The notes beneath the pieces are model-generated. The model ran no database searches. It saw only the letters and a list, made by a program, of their open reading frames with translations, and was not told where the DNA came from. The translations under genes and the position numbers were made by a program. Of a stretch of DNA of 64,000 nucleotides, positions 10,235-22,980 are shown in pieces (position 1 is the stretch's first letter; each line of letters begins with the position of its first letter). Source of the DNA: Daedaleopsis sinensis (Eukaryota > Basidiomycota > Agaricomycetes > Polyporales > Polyporaceae); contig CM066307.1 in the NCBI GenBank assembly GCA_033807695.1, forward strand, positions 4,216,001-4,280,000. The letters are read 5' to 3'.

Positions 10235-13230
10235 TGACAGCACCTTGCATGTGCGTGAACGGTCGTTCATACAGAGCTCGACGTTCTGACTTTGCGCGGC
10301 ATGTCCGCTGTTCGCAGTCACGTTGCCGGGTGCAGGAAATCGCTGGCTATGTATGCTGCGGTACGAGCGACGTCGGCATCTACTAGGACTCGGGGCGAAT
10401 GACAATCTCCTCGCTCACAAGCTACGCGCCTGGCCACCTGTCTGTGGTGCGGGAGCGGTAAGAACTTGATAGCCAACCTTCTCTTCGTGCTCACGCCGTC
10501 TAGCAGGTGCGTGTGTCGGTTATACTTAGGCCTTCGCGTCGGAGCATGCGGTGTGTGTGGCTCAGTTGGCGAACGCCCGGACACCTGCGGTGGTGGCACT
10601 TCTGCGATGTGCACAATCTTCGCTTTCGAGGAAGGAGGAGTATTGGATTAAGTCGTGCGTGGACTCGGAAGGTTCGGGAATGCAGTGCGGCATTTATTGT
10701 GCGCAAACTCTATTAAATTTCCGTCACGCTAGTCAACCATGCTTCCTCCGCGTGGTAGACTTTGGGAATGAGGAATACGGAAAACGTTGCGGCGTAGTGG
10801 TCGATGATGAACGAGTGATAAGTGTCGGGTCAGTTGGCTGTCCTTACCTTCCTCACGGTCTCGAGTCTTGACTCAATACTTCTCTACAGGGAGACTACAC
10901 TTGCCGCACGACATAATACCGTACTGGAGTCAATGTACAGAACATCTCTCGTACTTACGAAGCACGAACACCTTCTTCATCTACAATCTAGACCTCGCTA
11001 GACGATCTGCGGTGTACTGAATGTGTTCCGTACGCCTGACAGTCCCTGTGATCGAACTTGGACGCTCCTCTTCTGGCCCCTGGAACGCACAGGGCGGTGA
11101 ACCTCTTTGGAGAAGCAGTGGCACATCCGATGACAGCTACAGAGGTCATCTGTACCCGGTTCCCGCCCGTACGTAGCGCCGTCAATCGCGCGCGGCGTAT
11201 GAGGGAGATGTGAGAGAATGAGGGCAATGTCGCCGACGGGCAGTGCTGATACTGTCGCCCCGTCACCGCATGGTGGTTCGAAGAAGGCATGCATATGTAG
11301 AATACTAGGGCATGGGTTCTCAGGTGCGACACGAGGTATGGATGGGGCTGTGCCGGCCCTTGGATGTGAGGTATTTCAACCGTTCCCGTGGGGCTGCGTC
11401 TGTCCCAGCAGTGTCTCATCCGGTTTCTTTGGTACGTCTGTCCGAACGACGGTCTCCTCGAGACGAAACCGATGATGTTCGCGTCTTCTACAGCGAGGTG
11501 TCACATCCACGATGGCCGAGTCTAACTCCCTGGTCGGACCCGCTCTGTCCGGTCCAACAGATTCAAGTTGGAAGGTGAGCGGAAACGACTCATAGAACTG
11601 AGATTTGGGATTATCTGACATTGTGTGTGCAGCACTGTCGAACGATTCCCCCGGAAGTCACCGACCTTATCATCGCGTGTGTAGGGCTTGTCTTCTTATA
11701 TGAACACCACCGTCGCCGCACATTACTCGCTTGCGCACTTGTGTGTTCCAACTGGCTGCCAGCTAGCAGGCGACAACTCTTCCGAAGAGTGCGATTTGGC
11801 CCAGAAGAAGTGTCACTGGAACGTTTCTTTCAGATGGACCTCCATTCCCAATTCATGCAACACCACCTATCCTATACAACTGAAATCCGTGTTGATGCAT
11901 TGAAGCGAGCGGCCAGCCATCAATCCTGCATACATCGCCTTGTCGGCCACATCCCAAATCTAGAGATGCTCCGCTTCGAGTGCTACAACTGGAATGACAC
12001 GCCGACGCACCCCAGCACCTTCACGATGTTCTCAGGCTTTCCCATGCTCCACACCCTCAATCTCCGAGATTGCACTTTCCCGTCCTTCAGTGCCCTCTGT
12101 CACATGCTTTCAGCTGTGTCTCGGCTCGCCGCATTGACACTGATGTACGTGGATTGGCCGCCGTCAAAGCGCCTCAATCTACCGTACAGAGCCGTTCCTC
12201 GGCGCCGACCTGCACTTGCTTCCCTCGACGTTAACTTGGAACCTGAACGGCAGGCCGAACTTCTTCAATGGCTTTGTACTACATCAACTATCCACTCAAT
12301 CAAGTGCATCGACCTTTGTCATCGTTTAAATGGGGAGGACGGCCACAACAATTTCCTGCGTATGTCTGCACCATCCGTCAGGGAACTACGTTGCTGGGCT
12401 CCAGGTACGACTAGACCGTCACATACGTCCGATTTCGAATGGCTAAGTTACAGGAATATGATTCGTTTGTTTCTGCTTTACAGACATCAAAAAGCTTGCC
12501 CAACATATCTCTCGCATGATCAGTCTGGAGAAACTCGTCGTGTATCCCGCGTATGGGACATTTGGGTGGTTGTACAGGCATCTGTCACACGCTCTGCAAC
12601 ATTTCTCTGGGCAACATTTTCAGGAGATACGGCTGAAGTACATCAGTGGTGACAACCTCGGCAGGTGGACTAAGGAGTTGTCCGGCCTAGGTGGAGAGGA
12701 TGCATCAGACGACGAAGATGAGGGTTATCCTGGCGCTGATTCCAAGTCTCTCGAGCAGATCCTGACACGGGAGAACATGGCAGAGACGGCGGTCGTGTTC
12801 CAGATCTATCGTTATACGAATCGAGAAGCTCGAGACCGCTTTCGATTTGCGCTACAAAGCAAGCTTCCCGAGCTATACAAGTGTTGTGTTTTTGAGTAGT
12901 ATACGCGGTGATGAATAGAGCAGGTATGTTCCCATCCGCAGCATGTATGTTGTGCCTGAGACTAATTGTGGTAAAATTGCAGCATCATCCAGGACTCGAT
13001 CGGCGAGTACTAGTGGCAATCGGTACATTGCACGTACGTGCGCTTTGCTACACTCTACCTCATCCTGGCTGTCAGACTGAATTATTTGCTGTCTACATGC
13101 TGTATCGGCATTCTAGTCAAGTCATTCTATCGCAGGCCCGGGAGCCGCGACTTGGAAACCGGAGGCGTGGCACGAGTCGGCGGCGGTGCGAGATGAGAGA
13201 ATCGGACTGCAGTTTCGGAGATTGGTATCG
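10235..13230. repeat. Direct segmental duplication, copy 1
   Basis: This segment resembles 19690-22980 in the same order and orientation. It includes the upstream phrase gacaatctcctcgctc (10396 and 19860), the whole F-box gene, and the 3' flank with aattgtggtaaaattgcag at 12963 against aattatgaaaaagttgcag near 22710. The boundaries are approximate. Copy 2 is about 300 bp longer, partly because of an exon duplication. Confidence 0.75.
11512..12899 (+). CDS. F-box protein with leucine-rich C-terminal half
   Basis: Exons 11512-11574, 11633-12404 and 12484-12899 join in phase (GTGAGC/GTGCAG, GTACGA/TTACAG) to give 416 residues. The F-box follows the short first exon: TIPPEVTDLIIACVGL, then LLACALVCSNWLPASRRQLF, the classic F-box PxE...L..C..VC..W pattern. 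It continues with leucine-spaced segments typical of the LRR-like half of basidiomycete F-box proteins (LPNLEMLRF-type units such as GHIPNLEMLRFE, FPMLHTLNLRDC, VSRLAALTL). The C-terminal part is acidic (EDASDDEDEG) before a helical tail. It is probably an SCF-type adaptor. It has a close paralogue in the direct duplicate at 20721-22658; this copy is intact and simpler, with one N-terminal exon instead of three. Confidence 0.8.
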
Positions 13231-14420
13231 ACGGTGGACTCGTTTCCTTGCGACTGCCATCGCTTCATGCCCGGCTCCCTGGTTTGTCGCTCGGAAAGGA
13301 CTCTGTCGCATTGAGGCGACTGGGCTGGGTTACCAGCACAGACAGTTCATCTCTGCTGCACCGGTCGTCGAGTACAGACACTGTCACTTGATTTTGACGA
13401 GCTTCGCATTCCATCATCTCGCACAATATCTACGCTTAGGGCTGCCATGCGACGACACGACTCAGCCCACCAATGACCGCACACGCGAACGGTCTCGCCT
13501 CGCTTCAAGATGTAGCTGCAACCGATGCATCCGCATCTGATAGCCACGAGTCTCTGAAGGCTATTATTGCTTCGTAGAGTACGACACCCACTCTTGTGCG
13601 TGGTTTCGCGTCTCCGTGCTTGCTGTGCTCCACCCCTCTCTGAGACTTCTGGGAGCAGGGACACCCGTCCGCACACCTCTCCCCTCCCGCAGACGTCTGC
13701 GCTTACTGCAAAGCCCTATCGACGACATATGGAGTGCCGTCAATCTGACCATTCATCTGACAGTACCGCATACGGAGCCCCTCGGAGTTCACACATACGC
13801 AGACGCATGTGTATATGCTTCGACACCTCGCTGCTCGTGCCGCGCCCGTAAGCGTGCACACTCGCTAGCGAACGCTGCGAAAAAGTATCTGATTCTCTCA
13901 CGTATGCTAGTTGTCGAACGGCGGGCGGCGGACGGCGGGCGGCGCAGACATTCGTGGCCGGTATCGAACGCGCACGCTGCATGGACTGCCAGATGGAAAC
14001 TTGGCCTACTGCGAACGAGAGAGTGCGGTGCTCGTTGTCAGGACGGCGCGGACGCCTGTTCGAGGTTCGAGTTACAGCCCGAGCTCGAGATCCAGATGAA
14101 CGACGCTGATTGCAACCATATAACTCGCACGCCGGACGTATCTAATTCGCACCTTACGCGTCACGTCTCGCACACCGACACACGATTACGATCCTAGCGA
14201 CCGCCTCTCAACAGAAGGAGTGGGCAGCTACCAACTGTCTTGCTCGTTCTGAGCCGTCCTGCACCTCCATTGTCGGATCGGACCACTCGTGGCGCTTCCA
14301 AGCTCTCGCGCTCGAGCAACTGATATGCATCCGGAGACGGGTGAGTCATCTCCTACCCATCTGTGCAGACGTCGACGGACTTACCGGAGCATGCTTTGTA
14401 GCTCTGTGGAAGGTCTTATC
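13231..14420. repeat. Decayed repeat unit, copy 1 of 3
   Basis: Non-coding sequence resembling 16900-18300 and 22980-24330. Shared landmarks include a catcgcttcatgcccggctcc-like phrase (13259, 17129), a phrase with ttcacacatacgcagacg / cccacacatacgcacaag (13788, 17649), and an intron-like junction followed by (a/g)acttaccgg (14340-14385, 18210-18270). Many stops lie in all frames. It looks like a duplicated, heavily mutated gene or element whose original product I cannot identify. Confidence 0.5.
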
Positions 14421-16039
14421 GCTTGGACGTATGTTGTGCGGGGTTTGTGGTGCCTGCACACTCTCATCTCGTCCCCGCCGCTATGTGCCCAGGGAGGCCT
14501 TCAGAGCTCCTGTCATGTGTGCGTACTCCGTACCGGAAGTCGGAATTGGAGACGCGATGCAGGGCGCGGGGAGTGTGACGAAAAGGTCAGTGTGGGGTGC
14601 AGAGCGCATATGTACATCGTGCTTACTCGATGTCTCACCCAGGTCACTTGCGGACGTGTCCGTGCGCACGCTCAACGTACATACGAGCGGCTCGACTGTG
14701 GACCTCCTTGTAGACCCCTGCTTACAGTGGACGCGTCCTGTCGCACTTCCCCTATGGTGCACTCCGATGCGTGATGCGCAACATCTGCTATATCTGACAC
14801 TAGTCAGCGTCCTGGCCCAGACTCGACAGGCGACGGCACAGAGCTCGAGGCTGCGATGCCGGCAGCCTGACTGACACTACTACTTCCCTGTTTGGGATGG
14901 CGGATGACGAGAGATAAGGAGCGGATAGGGACGTGCCTGAGCCGGCTGTGCTCGAGGACGTCGCTGAAGCACTGTGGTGCAGGGGTGGCGCATGTAGGAA
15001 CCACTTCGCGCGGCTTGTCGTCGTCGACCTGGACGATCGCGCGTCGGCCTGTCAGAGATAAAGGTCAGTGCTCTTGGTGCCTAATCCGGACGTTCGCGCT
15101 CAAATCTGATATCGGCCTCGCCGCATGACAAGTAGCCCGCTGTTGCCGCAGAGGCCCACGAACGTCATGTGCGAACGGTGTCCTTCAATCTCGAAACCGG
15201 CTTCGTTCAGCTCTGTTCTCGCAATGGTCACATCCTCTTGTAACGGCCTGGGTACTTGCTCGTGCAGCAATCTGCGAGCTATAGGCACCGTGCGTACTCC
15301 ATCTCGAAGCTAGGGATTCGACGCGACTTGCGGTGGACAGAGCACATTGACATGCCGACTCGAAATCTCTCTAGTCCAAGTACTCTTCAACTCAAACGGT
15401 CGCGGGAGTGCTAGTGCGCACTTTGTAAGTAGATCTGATACCCAATTGCAATCCCTATCTGATGCACGGCCCGCGAAGGAGGACACGGCTATACCACCGT
15501 ATGCCTGAGCCGCTCAGTGGCGGGCATAGACTCGGAACATGGAGCACAGAGCACGGGGCCGGAAGTACCGCGTGCTGTGTATGTGCACAAGAGAAACAGG
15601 TGGGAGTGCACACGACGAGGACGTCGAGGCGACGTTTACTGCTCGTGTGCACGTTTAGCAGGGCAAGCCCATCCGTCCTCTACCTTCCCGATGCTCGACG
15701 TGCAACGTTCAGAGCCGCGAATCACGATTGATGACTTGACTTTCGATGCACAGTGGCGCATATGCTGGAGCCCAGAAACTGTCGATCGGAAATAGGAAGA
15801 GGGGAGTGGACCGCGAACTGTCACTACTCGGTCTAACGGCTAACCCCTCCTGCATCTTTGTTCTCAGATGGGACCTCCTGAGTAGACCTCACTCATCCAT
15901 GTTCTTGCGCCGCGCAGAAGATCATGGTGGACGTGCCGGCATGCATCCCGAGGTTATGGAGGGGCTTTCGGTCCACGAAGCGCGCCGAAGTTGACGGAAG
16001 ACACGCACCTCATCGCGCTGCTTGCGCTTGTCGCACCCA
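14421..16039. other. Gene-free, decayed duplicated DNA
   Basis: No credible gene. The stretch 15500-15960 resembles 23850-24320 (shared phrases gtgcacgtttagcagg / gtgcacgtttacaagg and gcgcatatgctggagccca), so the segmental duplication seen around the F-box genes extends to here with internal losses. Confidence 0.5.
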
Positions 16040-16425
16040 TGCCAAGGACCGACCAGCCATCGCTACGGCTTCCTCGAGGTCCGGGCTCACGCCGTCGGGG
16101 ATGTCGAATACGTAGTCCCTCGGGACGTCGACAACCTGCGCGAAAGAGCCCGATGAGGAGCTGAGGGTGATCATGATGAAGCTTGCTGGCTAGGACAACA
16201 TGCGGGAACAATCCTGAGATGTAGCGCTTCTCGGCGGCGCAAGCACGGACGAGAGGCTGATGCACACCGGCGGCGAGGACGCGGATGGGGACAAGACCGG
16301 AGGCGGGCTCTGCCCGGGAGTAGGAGGAGTGGGGAATCGAGATGTATTCGGGGTCGAAGTCCCCGGTGGATACTTGCGCGACGTGTAGGTCGACATTTTT
16401 GATGGAGGTGTGTCTGATTGAGAAT
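16040..16425 (-). pseudogene. Fragment of zinc-type dehydrogenase / quinone oxidoreductase
   Basis: On the minus strand one frame reads TGDFDPEYISIPHSSYSR, then PIRVLAAGVHQPLVRACAAE, then HYISGLFPHVV-like sequence. After a frame change it gives GSFAQVVDVPRDYVFDIPDG and EEAVAMAG. This is the N-terminal GroES-like domain order of MDR-superfamily quinone oxidoreductases (residues about 20-130). The nucleotide-binding half is absent, the frame breaks, and no start or splice scheme rescues it, so it is a relic. It lies inside the duplicated, decayed region. Confidence 0.6.
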
Positions 16426-16899
16426 GTGAGCCCGAGAGTCTCGATCAGGCAGGACGAGCAGCGGTGCCAGGTTGATAGAACGATGCTTACGGTTGTCCGC
16501 GTTGTTTACTGTGGGGGCAGGGTGCGCACCAGATAGCGAGCTCAGGATGTTGAAGCACATTCGCCTCCCTGGAGTAAATTGGACGAGATGATGGCGGTGC
16601 GTAGTTGTCCCAAACAACAAATGATAACCACGCATTATGCCACGTGGCGACACGGGCGCCTCGACCTTTCTGACTGGGTCTCATACGAGTACTGCCAGCA
16701 CTGAGCACCTGCTTTCACACTCACTCGGCTTGTACTCTGGCTTTCTGCACTCCGTCGTCCCACACTCCTCGGGCTCTCTGCGGCTGCGTCCTGTCTTCTT
16801 GAGTCGCCTCCAGTCTTGCTGTTCTCCGACGCTCAAGACGACTTTTCAACTGTTCAGGGAGCCACTCAGACGTGTCTGTTCCTCCATAGCAGTAAGTAC

Positions 16900-18300
16900 T
16901 TTAGCTCGTGTCGGACGCTTGGGGGGCTAAAGTCGCACACCCCGACCTGCTCTCAATGCCCTGCGATGAAAACGACCTCCGATCTCTAGGTCGACTCGAT
17001 CTCATTGATGCTGTGTGGGACCGACGGGAACGCTGCTCAGTAAGAGGGATGACGATGATGCTGGCAGGGCGAGGACCACAGGTAAGCACGCCCCTCTCTG
17101 CCCGACCCTCCCCCTCGCGATCAGTGCCATCGCTCCATGCCTGGCTCCTTCGCTTGACGCTCGGGGCCCTGCGGGAACCAGGCTGCGTCTACCAACGCAG
17201 CACGTTCATCTCTGTTGTACTGGTCTTCGAGCTCGGATGGCTTAGGACTTCGCAATATCATATCTCACTTCAGCCGATGTATTTGCGTCTGACAAACCCA
17301 AGTCGCTGACTAGTCCCGTCTTGCAACATATAATACCCGGACCGGGTCTCGATATGGCAGAATCGTGGTGATTAGGGCACAGGTGAGTTCTGTTCACGCA
17401 TCCCTTCGCTCTTTACCTCCTCCCCGCGCCCTGCTTCCTTTGCGCCGATCGTTGCACGGCCGTTTGGCGTATGACCGGGTCGGGTGCATGCGTGCTCCAG
17501 GGTTCTCCTTTCCCGCGAGGATGCACGTCCGCATCTTGTCACTCGCGCGGACCTTCGCGCTCACCCGAAGTCGTTGGACCTTGGCCTGATAGAGAGTGTT
17601 GCTGTCTGACATTGTGACAGTCCATTCTGCAGTAGTCGCATACAGGAGCCCACACATACGCACAAGCACACACGTAGACATGTCTCCGCTCGTGCCGTAC
17701 CCGCAACCGCGCACACTTGGAGAGACGGCGGACATGTCATCCGGGTCTGTACGTGAGCCCAGCCCCTCCCGGGCATGACAAGTGTCGGACGGCGGCCGAG
17801 GGACTGTGCAGGCATCCGTGGCGAGTCCCGAGCGGAGCGTCGCCTTCCGGGAACGAGGGAAGAGCGCGGGCGCAGTGCTCACGACTCGTACGTCCGCCGC
17901 GTGCGCAGACGCTCGGTCTGGACTACGCGCGAGTTAGAGCCCGACACTCGTACTTAGGTACGAAGAGAGACTGCTGCCTCGTAGGCGGCACTGATGCCGC
18001 CATCTCGCACAGACTGAGGTGTCACGACTCGCTTCTCGACTCACCATTCGAGTGTCCACAGAAGAGGCCGTAGGCGAGCGGTCGCGTACTAGCATGGCTG
18101 GTTCTCAGCCCTCCTCCACCGTTCTCGACTCCGACACGGTCCCCGCGAGCATCTGAGCTCTCGCGCCCGACGAATCCCCTCGAGAGACGTGGGTCGAGAT
18201 ATCTCCAACGAAAGGTGAGGAGTTCTCGTATCCGTGTGCTCGCACAGCGCAGAAGACAATGGACTTACCGGGAGCGCGTACCACAAGGCCGTGTACATAG
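16900..18300. repeat. Decayed repeat unit, copy 2 of 3
   Basis: Diverged copy of the unit at 13231-14420 and 22980-24330. The stretch 17129-17250 matches 13255-13360 (catcgct-ccatgcctggctcc, then a caacgcagcacgttcatctctg-type phrase), and 17600-17720 matches 13740-13870. It is non-coding in every frame. Confidence 0.5.
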
Positions 18301-19689
18301 TTCATCGATGTCGCAGGGTACGCGCAAAGATGGTTCCCAGCGCGATTCACGACTGGCTGAAACCGTCAGGCAAGCGGCCTTGACCTCGTCCGCCTCTATC
18401 TGCACGGACACGGCTGCATCGCCCGCTCTAGCGATGATCATGAATGTATGTCCGCCTAATTCGCCGCAATTGATCGTCGATCCCGAGGGCGGAGCTACGG
18501 TGCCCACAGCTGTCGAGGGTGGGGTATTGCAGACTCGGTGTCTCGCGTACGTCTTGTCATTGGTGCGTACTTCTTGAACTCGAAAGCTGATGTGTTGCGG
18601 TATGCGGGGTTCAGCCAGCCGAGTTGTGCTGACGCACGCTCACACAGTATTGTCACCAGTGGACTTCGGCAAGACATGCTAGTGGACGTGCACGTGCTCC
18701 TACGGCTCGACGGCGTATTGACACGCGACCTACTACCTGCTAGAGACCCGTCGTCAACCGCGATCTACATATGATCACACCTCGATGCACGACCCGGGCC
18801 CTGCGACTGAAGTCGAAGCGCAAGAGGTGAGTGGCTCCAGTAGCAGGGCCCGGGAGGTCTTCGTTTTCTACGTTCGACGCGAAAACGCTAATACTGGCTA
18901 GACAGTTAATGCCAGAGTAGTGACGCGGTGACGGAGTGAGGCCCCTCCTGCGGGCAATGTTGTGTTTGTTCTACATATGTGACTCGTCATGATTCCGCCG
19001 GGATCGCATATCGCAGCTAGCGACGAGTAGAGGACGTTACCTTCGAGTGTTGTAAGTAGAGATGGATGCAAACGGAGCGAGAATCGAGAGCAGATGTTGT
19101 CGCTAATAGCTCTATATTCAATCTGCTAGGCGCTACCTTGATGACCGAGGCCTTGAAGCTCGCGGTCAGCCGTTAAGGCTGCACCCATCGTCGGTCGCCG
19201 CATCCTGCTGATTGCCTGCGCCTACAGCTCTCTCTCAACGCCTCGCACCTCGCACCCGATGACAGTGACACGTCGTATCTCAATTTACACTACTCATATG
19301 TGGTCATCGGACAGCCTATACAAGGTACACTGCCCTGTTCTGGCTCGTGCTGCTATACACGAGCCTGGGACCGTCTACGCTTGCGGCGCGGAGAGCAGAT
19401 GACGTCCGCCACCATCAACGCTCAATCCCCGGCCAGGTAATCTCTCCGGGGCCACACGAACGCCAGACCTAGCGACCAGGCGAATCTGCACTTGTCGCCA
19501 TTGGCCTAGCTAGCACATTACACCACAACAGGGTACTTCGCAAGTCGAGACCGTGGTGCGTGACCTTCTTTCCACTTACAGCCCGTTTCGCTGCCTGCCA
19601 TCCGAGACTGGCTCCAGATACCGACGCTAGGCGAAGTTGGTCGACGGCACAAGCAAGCGCGGCCGATCAAGCGTGCTGGTCGTTTGCGT
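18301..19689. other. Gene-free region
   Basis: About 1.4 kb with short frames only. No domain, terminal repeat or tRNA-like structure was found. Confidence 0.5.
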
Positions 19690-22600
19690 ACTAGCACCTT
19701 CAGCAGGTACGTGAGCGGTCGTACATCACTGGCAGCATGTGAACGCGGTCTTACGTTCTGACATTGCGCGGCGTTGCTGCTGCGAGCGGTCATATCGCCG
19801 GGTGCATGAGCTCGGCTGCGGTCCGAGCGACGTCGTCATCTGCTGGGACTCAGGGCAAATGACAATCTCCTCGCTCTCAGCTACATGCCTAGCCACCTGT
19901 CTGTGGTGCGGGAGCGACAAGAACTCGGTGGCCAACCTTCTCTCCGTGCTCACGCTATCTAGCAGCCTGTTGGATGAAGTCGTGCGTGAACTCGGAACGC
20001 TCGGGAATGCAGTGCGGCATTTAATGCGCGCGAACTCTATCAAACTTCCGTCACGCTAGTCAACCATGCTTCCTCCGCGTGCTGGACTTTGGGAATGAGG
20101 AATACGGAAGATGGACTTCGCGTTGAGGCATGGTGGTCGATGACGGACGGGTGATAGGTACCGGGTCAGTCGCCTGTCTTTACACTTCTCGCATTCTCGC
20201 GTTCTCGAGTCTCGAGTCTCGACTCAATGCTTCTCTACAGAGATACCACACTTGCCGCACGACATGTTACCGTACCGGAGTCAATGTACAGAACAGCTGG
20301 CACCGTCTTCAGCTACAATCTAGACCTCTCGTTGGACAATTGGCGGTGTACTGCATGTGTTCCGTACGCCTGACAGCCCCTGCGATTGAGGGTACCAATG
20401 GAGGGTACACATGAACGGTGATTGGCAATGGCGTGCATTTCAACGCTCCTGCTCTGGCCCTTGGGACGCACAGGGCGGTGCACCGCTTTGAAGAAGCACT
20501 GGCACATCCTGTTCCAATGACCCAGGTATGACATGAGCAGCATGCGGTTTCCTGCAGGTAGATCGATAAGCGAACTTTACATATAAAGTTTGGTTGAGTG
20601 CCGCGTGCTACCGCAGCGGCCTCCCACAACGGTGTATCTCTCGTACGTCCCTCCGTTCTACGACCTCAATCAATACTGATGATGTCCCTTTTGCGTAGAC
20701 AGCAAGTTAGCACATCACCGATGGCTGAGCAGTCAGGGCTTGTGTCTAGTGCGTCTCCTGGACGTTCGGTCTCCTGTGGTGGGGTTGTAACCACTAAGTT
20801 CGTCATCTCGTTCTCAGATGCTGTGAGGCCTTTGCAACACAATGAAGCGAATCTATGTCTTCGCGACACACTGGAGCGGATTAGGCTCTCCCGGTAAGCA
20901 CTGCGGAGCCCGGTATTAATAACTGCTCACAAGAATTACCAGAGTTTGGCGGTGGATTCAGAAGCTGGGGACGAACAGTAAGAAGACTGTGAGGCAGCAC
21001 CGACCTGGCCCGAAAGAAGAGAGCTTGTCACAGGGCGATTCAGGCATTGTTATACATGCCCCGTCTATTTCATCAAATTTAAGATGGAAGGTGAGCGGAG
21101 ACGATGAGTCACGCGGGTATTTTAAGGTAACTGACATTGGGTGCGCAGCACCGTCGGCGAGCCATCCCCCATGCGATTACCGACGAGAACTTGTCACAGG
21201 AAGAGTCGAGTCGAACCATCCCCCTTGAGAGCACCGACGAGACCTTGTCGCAAGATGAGACGAGTCTTGTCATACATGCCCCGTCTCCTCCATCAGATGC
21301 AAGGAAAAAGGTGAACCGAAACGATTCATGGAAGTATTTTAGCATTATCTGACATTGTGTGTACAGCAGCGTCCAACGATTCCCCCGGAAATCACCGACC
21401 TGATCATCGAGTGTGTGGGGCTTGAGGACGATGATGACGTCCGTCGCCGCACATTACTCTCCTGTGCACTGGTGTGCTCGAACTGGCTACCAGCTAGCAG
21501 GCGACAGCTCTTCTTAAGAATAACATTCAATCCATACGGCGGTGTATCATTAGGACGTTTCCTTCAGACCATGGAACTCCATTCCCAGTTCATGAAACAC
21601 CACCTATCCTATACATCTGAGATTTATGTTTCCTCGGACCAGCTTGACGGCCACCAATACTTCATACATCGCCTTATCGGACACATCCCAAGTCTAGAGA
21701 TGCTTAACTTCTACAAGTTCAACTGGAACGACCGGTCGACGTCATGGCACCCCAGCACCTTCACAATACTCTCAGGATTTCCAGCGCTCCACACCCTCGA
21801 TCTCCATCTTTGCACTTTCCCGTCCTTCAGTACACTTCGTCACATGCTCTCAGCTGTGTCTCGGCTTGCAGCATTGACACTGTGGGACGTGGCTTGGCCG
21901 CAGCCGAAGCATCTCAATCTACCTTACAGACTCGCTGTTCCTGGGCACCGACCTGCACTTGCTTCCCTCACGGTCTACATGGAACCTGAACGGCAGGCCA
22001 AATTTCTCCAATGGCTTTGTACTACACCCACATCAACGTTTCTCGTGTGAAAAGTGGGGAGGACGGCCACGACAGTTTCTTGCGTATGTCTGCACTATCT
22101 GTCAGGGAACTACACTGCCAGGCTGAAGGTACGCCTAGACCGTCATAACCGTCCGATTTTCAATGGCTAAATTATAGGAATACAACTGATTTTTCCTGCT
22201 TGACAGACATCACGAGGCTTGCCCAACATATCTCTCGCATGATCAGTCTGGAGAAACTCATACTCTCCTTCTATGATAGTGGTGACACTGGCGAGGATGA
22301 GAGATTCGGGACATTGTGCAGGAATTTGTCGCACGCTCTGCAACATTTCACCGGGCAGCATTTTCAAGAGATACGGCTGAAGCTCCACCTCGGCGCCGGC
22401 GAGAAGGTCTTCGACATGTGGACCAAGGAGTTGTCCGGCCTAGGTGGAGAAATTAGATCAGATGACCCGGAAGAGGGCCATCCTGGCGCTGATCTCAATC
22501 TTCTCGAGCGGACCTTGACGCAGGAGAACATGGCACAGATGGTGATCGTGTTCCTGGCCTATTCTACAGAAAGAGAAAAGGGAGACCGCTTTCGACTCGC

Positions 22601-22980
22601 GCTGCAAAGCAAGCTTCCCGAGCTATACAAGCATTGTGTTTTTGAGTATCAGCTTTGACCCTGTCTTTATTTCAAGTACGTTTCCAAACACATATATCTT
22701 CTGCCTCACACTAATTATGAAAAAGTTGCAGCAGCATACAGTAGTACCCGACGCCTCAATCGGGACATCACGGCGCGTACGTGCAAAAGTTTGTGGTTCT
22801 CCCGAACTACACTCTAGCTCCTCCCGGCTGTTATACTGAAGTATCTACACAGTGTACGTCTTCAATGGGTAGTCTACTCGAGCCGTTCAGGCTGTTACAT
22901 GCCCGGGAGCAGAGAGACGAGGCGCACTGTGTGAGATGGGAGAGTCGGACTGAAGTCGCCGAGATTACTGGGGTCGATGG
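19690..22980. repeat. Direct segmental duplication, copy 2
   Basis: Second copy of 10235-13230 in the same orientation, about 9.5 kb downstream. It contains the second F-box gene and matching 5' and 3' flanks. Nucleotide divergence is clearly visible in the flanks, with point changes every few bases, so the duplication is not recent. Confidence 0.75.
20721..22658 (+). CDS. F-box protein, paralogue with duplicated N-terminal exon and disrupted or re-spliced centre
   Basis: Exons 20721-20893, 20943-21090, 21149-21310, then 21367 onward, with a last exon 22207-22658. All junctions are canonical and in phase. The F-box (TIPPEITDLIIECVGL, LLSCALVCSNWLPASRRQLF) and LRR-like half match the gene at 11512. 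Exons 2 and 3 are tandem copies: both carry an LSQ..(E/D)...VIHAPS core. Relative to paralogue 1 a net 19 bases are missing near 22030, so the simple reading stops at 22050 after 388 residues. An intron 22047-22105 (donor GTGAAA, acceptor CTGTCAG) would instead restore one continuous frame through 22106-22128 and the last exon, 545 residues. Either it is truncated or it has turned coding sequence into an intron. It is probably an SCF-type adaptor if expressed. Confidence 0.6.
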
